In this document: in pieces, positions 57,798 through 64,000 of the stretch
How positions within the stretch are numbered: the first letter of the stretch is position 1
Layout: each line of letters begins with the position of its first letter
From: Nitrospirota bacterium
GTDB lineage: Bacteria; Nitrospirota; Nitrospiria; Nitrospirales; Nitrospiraceae
Assembly: GCA_004296885.1 (NCBI GenBank)
Contig: SCVN01000014.1
Coordinates: forward strand, 1-64,000
Direction of reading: 5' to 3'
Length of the DNA stretch: 64,000 nucleotides
Notes under the pieces: generated by a model
Told to the model about the DNA's origin: nothing
Database searches by the model: none
Seen by the model: only the letters and a program-made list of their open reading frames with translations
Program-made: the position numbers and the translations under genes

Positions 57798-59069
57798 TTA
57801 CGTGATGATCTGCGGCTGCCCCACCCCGTTGACCACGTCCTCCGTGATCAGGACGGTCCTGACGTTCTGCAAGGCCGGCACCTCATACATCAGATCCAGC
57901 ATCACGTCTTCGAGGATCGCCCGCAATGCTCTGGCGCCGGTCTTCATCGCCGCGGCCCGGTGCGCGATGGCCTTGATCGCGGCCGGCGTGAACTGCAGGT
58001 CAACGTGCTCGAGCTCGAACAGGGCTTCGTATTGCTTGAGCAGGGCGTTTTTGGGCTCCGTCAGGACGCGGATCAAGGCCGGTTCGTCCAGATCCGCCAA
58101 CATGGTCAGGACGGGGAAACGGCCGACGAATTCCGGGATCAGACCGAATTTGAGCAGATCCTCCGGCTGGACCCGTCCCGGCGCATCGCCAGGCCCGGCC
58201 GCGTCGCGCGCCGGCGCGCCGGCTCCGAACCCGATCTGCCGGCGGCTGAGACGCTGGCCAACGATCTGTTCCAAGCCCACAAACGCGCCCCCGCAGATGA
58301 ACAGGATGTTGGTCGTGTCGACGCGCAGGTAGTCTTGTTCCGGGTGCTTGCGCCCTCCCTTGGGCGGCACGTTGCAGACGGTGCCCTCGACGAGCTTGAG
58401 CAACGCTTGCTGGACGCCTTCGCCGGACACGTCGCGGGTGATCGACGCGCTCTCCGATTTGCGGCTGATCTTGTCGATCTCATCGATGTAGATGATGCCG
58501 GTTTCGGCCCGCGCGACGTCGAAGTCGGAGGCTTGCAGCAGCTTGAGCACGACGTTCTCCACGTCTTCGCCCACGTAACCGGCTTCGGTGAGGGTGGTCG
58601 CGTCCGCGATCGCGAACGGCACGTGGAGGATTCTGGCCAAGGTCTGGGATAGAAGGGTTTTCCCGGTTCCGGTCGACCCGATCAGCAAAATGTTGCCCTT
58701 CTGCATCTCCACATTTTTCACGCGGGATCGGCTGCGGATGCGTTTGTAGTGGTTGTGCACGGCGACGGAGAGGACTTTCTTGGCCCGCTCCTGTCCCACC
58801 ACGTACTCGTCCAGCAGCGCTTTGATGGCCGTCGGTTTGGGCAAGTCGATGGGCTGGGTCCCCGCAACGGGGCCCGGCCGGGCCTCGGCAAGGAAGGCGT
58901 CGCAGAGCCGGATGCATTCGTTGCAGATCAGGAGCGGGGTGCCGGTGTGGCACGCGGCGCAGTGATAGGCCGCGGGGCTTTCGACCAGGTTCGTGACCTG
59001 CTTCTCCCGCTTGCCGCAGAACGAACAGTGGCGCTGTTCGTTCTGCGGCGGTCGTGATTCCCAGAACAT
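57798..59069 (-). CDS. clpX: ClpX-type AAA+ unfoldase, variant zinc finger
   Basis: 423 aa. It unfolds proteins and feeds ClpP. Seen: Walker A GSTGTGKT, pore loop GYVG ([17 protein letters not shown]), Walker [30 protein letters not shown], ClpP-docking IGFG loop and sensor 2 region [10 protein letters not shown]. The N-terminal zinc finger has seven Cys instead of four: CSFC, an inserted CAACH, CNEC and a following Cys. No clpP is nearby, and this may be a second ClpX. ATG 59069 is used (GAGGGG 9 nt upstream; GTG 59075 also in frame). A 15-bp perfect hairpin lies in its first codons. Confidence 0.88.
   Translation of the reverse strand: MFWESRPPQNEQRHCSFCGKREKQVTNLVESPAAYHCAACHTGTPLLICNECIRLCDAFLAEARPGPVAGTQPIDLPKPTAIKALLDEYVVGQERAKKVLSVAVHNHYKRIRSRSRVKNVEMQKGNILLIGSTGTGKTLLSQTLARILHVPFAIADATTLTEAGYVGEDVENVVLKLLQASDFDVARAETGIIYIDEIDKISRKSESASITRDVSGEGVQQALLKLVEGTVCNVPPKGGRKHPEQDYLRVDTTNILFICGGAFVGLEQIVGQRLSRRQIGFGAGAPARDAAGPGDAPGRVQPEDLLKFGLIPEFVGRFPVLTMLADLDEPALIRVLTEPKNALLKQYEALFELEHVDLQFTPAAIKAIAHRAAAMKTGARALRAILEDVMLDLMYEVPALQNVRTVLITEDVVNGVGQPQIIT
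59014..59048. repeat. 15-bp perfect hairpin in the start of clpX
   Basis: CCGCAGAACGAACAG (59014-59028), loop TGGCG, CTGTTCGTTCTGCGG (59034-59048). In the mRNA it covers roughly codons 8-19, just before and within the first zinc-finger CSFC. Confidence 0.8.
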
Positions 59070-59100
59070 GCGCACGGCCCCCTCACGCAGCCGACGGTCC

Positions 59101-61113
59101 TCAATGGGGCCCGGTGGTTGTGCCCGTCATGCCGCGCGCGGCTGCGTCGCCGGCCGTTGCGGTTTCCCGGGCCATGGGGAACCGGATGATGAATCGGCTG
59201 CCGGCCCCCTCATGGCTCCGGACCTCCAGGGCCCCCCCGTTGTCCTGGATCAGGCGCTTGACGTTCGTCAGCCCCAATCCGGTCCCATATTCCTTGGTCG
59301 TGAAAAATGGCTCGAAGATGTGCTCCAGGTGGGCCGGAGCGATCCCGCACCCGGTGTCGGCGATCTCGATCTCCATCTGATCGTGCTCCGCAGCGCGCGT
59401 GGCGACCGTGAGCCGTCCTCCCTGCGGCATGGCCTCACGGGCGTTGGCCAACAGATTGGCCAGCGCTTCCTTCACCTGGTCCGGGTCCACCTGCACCGGT
59501 CCGGGGGGGGCCGCAAAGTTCGTGTCGAGCGCGATCAGCTCGTGGCTCCCTTGCGCGCTCCACTGCCGCAACGCCGCTTCAGCCAGATCGCGGAGGAGCA
59601 CGGTTTTGGGTTCGGGAGGTTTCTGGCGGGCATAGCGCAGGAAGTCGTTGATGCGGTGCGTCAGGCGGTCCACCTCCTCGATGATGTAGCGGGCGACCTC
59701 CTGCTTCACGGATTCCGTCTGCTGCTCCTCCAGGATCAGCTGGGCCGAACTGCGGATCACGCCCAGGGGATTGCGCAGATCATGGGCCAGGGCGGCCAGC
59801 AGTTGCCCCACCGACGCCAGTTTCTCGCGCCGGATCAGCTCCTCCTGCTGGGTCTTGACGGTGCGGAGGCTCTCCTCGAGGGCGTTGCGCATGGCCTCGA
59901 ACGTGCGCGCCAGATCTTCGAGTTCATCGCCGGTGCGGATGTCGATGGAAGCCGGTCTGGCCGTCCCGTCGCGGGCGGGGATCGCATCCGGCAATGAAGC
60001 CACGTTTCGCCGCAAGGCGTCCGCTTCCCGCCGCAAGGCCAGGATTGGACGCACGATGCGGCGGCCAACCAGAAAGCCCAGAGAGGCCAGGCCGATCACC
60101 AGTCCGAACCCGATCAGCCCGACGGTCACCAGGAGCGAATAGATGGGGGCGTAGGTTTCCTTCGGCTGCTGCCGGACGAAGGTGAACCACTGTTCGCCGC
60201 CCAGACTGGAGGCGCTGAGCTGATGCGCGAACCGAACCGGCGCCGCCCCGACGATAGAGTTATGCCCTCCGTGGGCGTCGTCCTCCGCCACCAGCCAGAT
60301 CGGCCGATCCCGGGCCAGTTGGTTCAGCAGGGTCTCGTGAATCAGATGCGCGGTCGGGGGGAGGACGGGGCAAATCAGCGGAGTCCCTTCGGTATCCAGC
60401 AGCATGCCGTGGCCGGTTTCGCCGATCCGGATCGGCAGAATCGTGTTCATCAGCACATCGCGGCGAATGACGAGCCCCACCACGCCGATCGGCTTCGTAT
60501 GCCCGTCGTCCAGGATCGGGACCGACACGTCGAAGAGATAGTCGTTCAACGCGGGATCGTGCCGAATCGAGCTGACGTAGGCTGTGCGTTCTTCAAACGC
60601 CTCCCGCCACCAGTCCTGGTCCTCGTTGAGGTAGGAAGTCTGGGCCGTGGAGGTGGCCACGAGCGCGCCCCGGCTGTCGGCGATTACGACGCCGACGTAG
60701 TAGCCGGCCTCCTGCGCCCATTCGCGGAGATAGGCGGTGGTGCCGGGCAGGGGGAGCGGGGCTCCTTCCGTCCTGGCTTTCGACCAGGCGGCCTGTTCGG
60801 TTTCCAACAGCCTCCGAATCTGGTTCTCGCTCTTGCCGGCATACCGTTTGTTGGCGACCTCCAGGGAATGCCGGATATGAATCGGCACCAGGGCCAGCCG
60901 CGCGGCCCGGTCGATCTCCGTATCCACCGCCGCCGCGATGCGGATGGCGGTCGAGCGCGCGATTTCCTGGAACCCGTTCCCGATCGAGTGCTTGAGGCTG
61001 TCGGTGCTGTAGAGGTAGGTGGCGATCAGCGCGCCCACGCCCGGAAGAATGCCGACGATCAGCAGCGCGACGAAGAACTTTTTCTGCAGGCCGCCGGTCC
61101 GTGGCTGATCCAT
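59101..61113 (-). CDS. membrane sensor histidine kinase with Cache-like domain
   Basis: 670 aa. A membrane helix (about 14-36), a large periplasmic dCache-type sensor (about 40-320), a second helix (about 330-355), a HAMP, then HisKA ([20 protein letters not shown], phospho-His) and HATPase_c ([33 protein letters not shown]). ATG 61113 is chosen: GAGGGG lies just upstream and the longer frame would overlap the next gene. It most likely phosphorylates the NtrC-type regulator 18 bp upstream on the same strand. Confidence 0.92.
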   Translation of the reverse strand: MDQPRTGGLQKKFFVALLIVGILPGVGALIATYLYSTDSLKHSIGNGFQEIARSTAIRIAAAVDTEIDRAARLALVPIHIRHSLEVANKRYAGKSENQIRRLLETEQAAWSKARTEGAPLPLPGTTAYLREWAQEAGYYVGVVIADSRGALVATSTAQTSYLNEDQDWWREAFEERTAYVSSIRHDPALNDYLFDVSVPILDDGHTKPIGVVGLVIRRDVLMNTILPIRIGETGHGMLLDTEGTPLICPVLPPTAHLIHETLLNQLARDRPIWLVAEDDAHGGHNSIVGAAPVRFAHQLSASSLGGEQWFTFVRQQPKETYAPIYSLLVTVGLIGFGLVIGLASLGFLVGRRIVRPILALRREADALRRNVASLPDAIPARDGTARPASIDIRTGDELEDLARTFEAMRNALEESLRTVKTQQEELIRREKLASVGQLLAALAHDLRNPLGVIRSSAQLILEEQQTESVKQEVARYIIEEVDRLTHRINDFLRYARQKPPEPKTVLLRDLAEAALRQWSAQGSHELIALDTNFAAPPGPVQVDPDQVKEALANLLANAREAMPQGGRLTVATRAAEHDQMEIEIADTGCGIAPAHLEHIFEPFFTTKEYGTGLGLTNVKRLIQDNGGALEVRSHEGAGSRFIIRFPMARETATAGDAAARGMTGTTTGPH

Positions 61114-61130
61114 CGGCCCCTCGGGTGACG

Positions 61131-62519
61131 TTACGGCGTCAGGTGATACTTGGCCATCCGATAGCGCAGGGTGTTCCTGGTGATCTTCAGCAAGCGGCTG
61201 GCCTCCGAGACGTTGCCGCCGCTTTTCCGCAAGGCCTCGGCGAGCATGGCCTTTTCCATGTCCTCGACCGACAGTCCGTAGGAGAGCAGCGAGGGGATCT
61301 CCCGGCTCGCGGCCCCGTTCCCTCCCTGCGCCGCCGACGGATCGAAGAGGTAGGCCGGCAGGTGCTCCGGCCGGATCTCCCCTTCCTTGCAGCTGATCGT
61401 GATCCATTCCACGACATTGTGCAGTTCCCGCACGTTACCCGGCCAGTGGTACTCCTGCAGCGCGGCCAGGGCTTCCGGCGACACGTGACGGATGCGAACC
61501 CCCCGTTCGCGCTCCGAGGCTTCCAGGAACGATCGGAGCAGGGCGGGGATATCCTCCCGCCGCTCGCGCAGGGGGGGAATGTGCAATTGGCAGACGTGCA
61601 GCCGGTAATAGAGGTCTTCGCGAAAGCGGCCCTTGGCGATGAGGTCCCGCAGGTCCTGGTTGGTGGCGCCGATGACCCGGATGTTGACTTTGATCCCGCG
61701 GAGACCTCCCAGCGGTTCCACCAGATGGTCCTCGAGCACGCGGAGCAGTTTGGCCTGGACGCCGAGGCTCATTTCCCCGATCTCGTCCAAAAACAGGGTG
61801 CCGCGGTCTGCTATTTGGAATCGTCCGGGCTTGGCCGTCTTGGCGTCGGTGAAGGCGCCTTTCTGATAGCCGAACAGTTCTGATTCCAGCAACGGCTCCG
61901 GAATGCCGGCGCAGTTGATGGCGACCAACGGGCCGCCGGCGCGGGGGCTGGCGTCGTGGATGGCGCGGGCCAGCAATTCCTTGCCGGTTCCGCTCTCGCC
62001 GGTGATCAGCACCGTGACGTCCGTACGGGCGATCTCCATGGCCAGGCGCTTCAGCTCCGCCATCTTGGCCGATGCGCTGACCATGCGGTCGATGCCGAAT
62101 CGTTCGTGCAGGCCGGCCCGCAGGGCCCGATTGTCCTGCGCCAGGCGCCGCAGTTCCAGGGCGCGCGCGATCACGATCTTCAGCTCGTCGTTGTCTGCCG
62201 GCTTGGAGATGTAATCGTATGCCCCCTTGTGCATGGCCTCGACGGCGGATTTGACGGTGCCGTAGCCGGTGATGATCAGCACCGGCACGTCAGGACGCAC
62301 CCGCTTGGCCGCCTCCAGCACGTCGAGTCCGGACGCCTTGCCGAGCTGGAGGTCCGTCACGATCAGATCGAGATCCTCCTGGTCGGTGAGGAGGCGAATG
62401 CCTTCCTCGCCGGTGTGCGCCAGCCGCAAGTCGTACCCTTCCGGTTTCAGCACCAACTCCAGGAGCCGGCGCATCCGTTCTTCGTCTTCGATGATGAGGA
62501 TGGTTGGTGGGTGCATCAT
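61131..62519 (-). CDS. sigma-54-dependent response regulator (NtrC family)
   Basis: 462 aa. A receiver domain (about 1-120, phospho-Asp in LDLIVTDLQLG), an AAA+ sigma-54 activation domain (about 140-380: Walker A GESGTGKE, Walker B GTLFLDEIGEM) and a Fis-type HTH at the end (NVSEASRLLKITRNTLRYRM). The sigma-54 contact loop reads GAFTDA instead of GAFTGA, a variant seen in some family members that may alter sigma-54 contact. It is flanked by two histidine kinases. Two ATGs are adjacent; the upstream one is given. Confidence 0.94.
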   Translation of the reverse strand: MMHPPTILIIEDEERMRRLLELVLKPEGYDLRLAHTGEEGIRLLTDQEDLDLIVTDLQLGKASGLDVLEAAKRVRPDVPVLIITGYGTVKSAVEAMHKGAYDYISKPADNDELKIVIARALELRRLAQDNRALRAGLHERFGIDRMVSASAKMAELKRLAMEIARTDVTVLITGESGTGKELLARAIHDASPRAGGPLVAINCAGIPEPLLESELFGYQKGAFTDAKTAKPGRFQIADRGTLFLDEIGEMSLGVQAKLLRVLEDHLVEPLGGLRGIKVNIRVIGATNQDLRDLIAKGRFREDLYYRLHVCQLHIPPLRERREDIPALLRSFLEASERERGVRIRHVSPEALAALQEYHWPGNVRELHNVVEWITISCKEGEIRPEHLPAYLFDPSAAQGGNGAASREIPSLLSYGLSVEDMEKAMLAEALRKSGGNVSEASRLLKITRNTLRYRMAKYHLTP

Positions 62520-62597
62520 AAGACGACGGCCGATGGTGCAACGCTCGGAGAGGCTCTTGTTCAGCCTAATCGTCAATGGCCCGCCGGTCAAGTGGCC

Positions 62598-64000
62598 TTA
62601 CGCCTGGCTCTCCACCGGCCAGCGCAGCGTAAAGCGGGTGCCCTTGCCCTCCTCGCTCTCGACGCCGACGGTGCCTCCGTATTTGGTCACGATCTGATAG
62701 ACGATGTTGAGCCCCAGTCCCGTACCCTTGCCCGGTTCCTTCGTCGTAAAAAACGGATCGAAGATCTTTCCCAGGAACGCTTTGGGGATGCCAGGGCCGG
62801 TGTCGGCGATTCGGATGACGATCCAGCCGACCTCGAACCTGGTGCTCAGGCTGAGATGGCCTTGACCGTTCATGGCCTGAATGGCGTTCACAATGATGTT
62901 TTGGAAGACCTGCTGGACCTCCTCGGGTCGGGCCAGGATGGGGGGGATGGGCCCATATTCGGTTATCACGTCGAGATCGTCGGTCACGTGCGCCAGCCGC
63001 GCCAATTTCAGGGCGTCGTCCAGTTTTTGGTTGACGTCCACCGGCTGGGCGTCCTCGGCAAAACCGGGGGCGGCGTAGCCGGCAAAGTTGCGGATGATCG
63101 AGGACATGTGCCGGCTGTGTTTGACGATGTCCTTGGCATGCTCCCTGGTGACCGGGAGGTCATCCTCGTTTTCTATGGCTTGCGCCAGCCCCATGATGAC
63201 GAACAGGGGGTTGTTGATTTCATGGGCGATGCCCGCCGTCAACGTCCCCATGCCGGCCAATTTTTCGGCCTGGATGAGCTGATCCTGCAGCCGCCGCTCC
63301 GCCGTGATTTCCCGCAAGGCCAGCCCGATCCTTGTGTCGCCGTTGCCGTCGGCGCTGACGCGAAAAAATCGCTGGCCGAAGACCCGGTCGCCGATCCGCA
63401 GATCCCGCAAGGCTACGCTTGCCGGGTCTCCCGCCTGGGGCGCCAGCGGGTCCCGGCGTTCGGTCTGGGGGGGGGCGTCGCGCGATGCCGGGAGCCCGGG
63501 CGCGGCGGTCCTCGCCCAGTCGAATTCCTGTTCGATCCGGCGCCGGGTGGGCTGATCGACCGACAAGAGGCGAAAGAGGTCCTGGCCGATGCCCTGCCGG
63601 GGCGCTACGTCCAGCACGCGCATAGCCTCGGCATTGATATATTCGATCGTACGGTCCTGGCGCAGGATCATGACGCACTCCGGCAGGCTGTTGAGAATCT
63701 TCTCGTTGTACTCTTTCAAGGACCGGATTTCTGCCGTCTTGGCCGCCACTTTTCCCTCGAGCCCGGCGAAGGCCCGTTGGAGCCTACCGTTCATCGCGTT
63801 GAATTCATCCGCCAGGCGCTCGATCTCGTCGCCGGTGCGGATGGTGATGGGCTCGGTCAGCTCTCCGCGGCCGATACGGGCGGCGCCTTCCTGGAGACGC
63901 TGGATCGGCGTCACGATCCGGTGGGCGGCATAGTACCCGATGGAGCCCAGCAACCCCATGGCGAGGAAGCCGGCGGAGGCGATCCAGAGCAACAGGCTGC
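62598..64000 (-). CDS. sensor histidine kinase with HAMP and PAS (5' end beyond window)
   Basis: At least 467 residues. A membrane helix near the edge leads to a HAMP ([20 protein letters not shown]), a coiled coil, a PAS domain (about 95-230 of the visible part), HisKA ([20 protein letters not shown]) and HATPase_c ([34 protein letters not shown]). The N-terminal sensor part is outside the window. It lies 78 bp upstream of the NtrC-type regulator on the same strand and is a second possible partner for it. Confidence 0.9.
   Translation of the reverse strand, partial: SLLLWIASAGFLAMGLLGSIGYYAAHRIVTPIQRLQEGAARIGRGELTEPITIRTGDEIERLADEFNAMNGRLQRAFAGLEGKVAAKTAEIRSLKEYNEKILNSLPECVMILRQDRTIEYINAEAMRVLDVAPRQGIGQDLFRLLSVDQPTRRRIEQEFDWARTAAPGLPASRDAPPQTERRDPLAPQAGDPASVALRDLRIGDRVFGQRFFRVSADGNGDTRIGLALREITAERRLQDQLIQAEKLAGMGTLTAGIAHEINNPLFVIMGLAQAIENEDDLPVTREHAKDIVKHSRHMSSIIRNFAGYAAPGFAEDAQPVDVNQKLDDALKLARLAHVTDDLDVITEYGPIPPILARPEEVQQVFQNIIVNAIQAMNGQGHLSLSTRFEVGWIVIRIADTGPGIPKAFLGKIFDPFFTTKEPGKGTGLGLNIVYQIVTKYGGTVGVESEEGKGTRFTLRWPVESQA

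Noticed and set aside
1-64000. CRISPR arrays, rRNA genes, complete insertion sequences or prophage
   Set aside because: No regular direct repeats with spacers, no rRNA sequence, no transposase and no phage structural genes were seen on either strand.

Overview
The window reads as chromosome of a GC-rich Gram-negative bacterium. The best fit is Nitrospirota, probably Nitrospira. This is inferred from high GC, a complete tol-pal envelope system, many exported lipoproteins and c-type cytochromes, a molybdenum-cofactor and Tat export block that would suit a periplasmic molybdoenzyme such as nitrite oxidoreductase, and a dispersed hairpin element family. No rRNA, nitrite oxidoreductase or other lineage-defining gene is present, so the assignment stays an inference.

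Layout. 1-2400 (minus): the start of trpS and a TPR/periplasmic-binding (LpoA-like) protein. 2476-3821 (plus): xerD, tRNA-Val and tRNA-Asp. 3894-10602: tolQ-tolR-tolA-tolB-pal followed by two tandem YbgF/CpoB-like lipoproteins. 10712-18514: mutL, miaA, MTA phosphorylase, a PfkB kinase, a TPR lipoprotein, a RodZ-like protein, a purine nucleoside phosphorylase and a stand-alone cytochrome c gene with consensus promoter and terminator. 18776-20665 (minus): a caspase-fold lipoprotein that lacks the catalytic dyad. 20936-26618: carbamoyltransferase, polytopic membrane protein, an AT-rich pentapeptide-repeat protein and a family 2 glycosyltransferase. 26770-30337: lipoprotein, DegP-type protease and TatC.

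30599-36215: moaB/mogA, an Mrp-type ATPase with an extra Cys cluster, moeA, mobB, a hexaheme cytochrome and an ABC exporter. 36216-45676: a mixed accessory stretch with a low-GC DUF2806-like gene, a methyltransferase, a TAXI-type binding protein, rqcH, small zinc-binding and exported proteins and a PAS-GGDEF cyclase. 46062-49724: mutS2, an EamA transporter and a PilZ protein. 50093-55612: eight co-directional genes for membrane or exported proteins, most without a recognisable family, ending in a single-heme Tll0287-like protein and a trypsin/FGE-sulfatase fusion; this is the strongest candidate for an undescribed system. 55649-64000 (minus): a signalling block with a receiver-DUF4388-GTPase protein, a variant ClpX and an NtrC-type regulator between two histidine kinases.

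Two repeat systems overlay the genes. One is a set of degenerate 7-bp tandem repeats, often in inverted pairs; they sit between genes and also enter the coding frames of miaA and rqcH. The other is a 110-169 bp element with CAGGATGTTGAAAAAG-type inverted ends, which three times starts directly after a stop codon.
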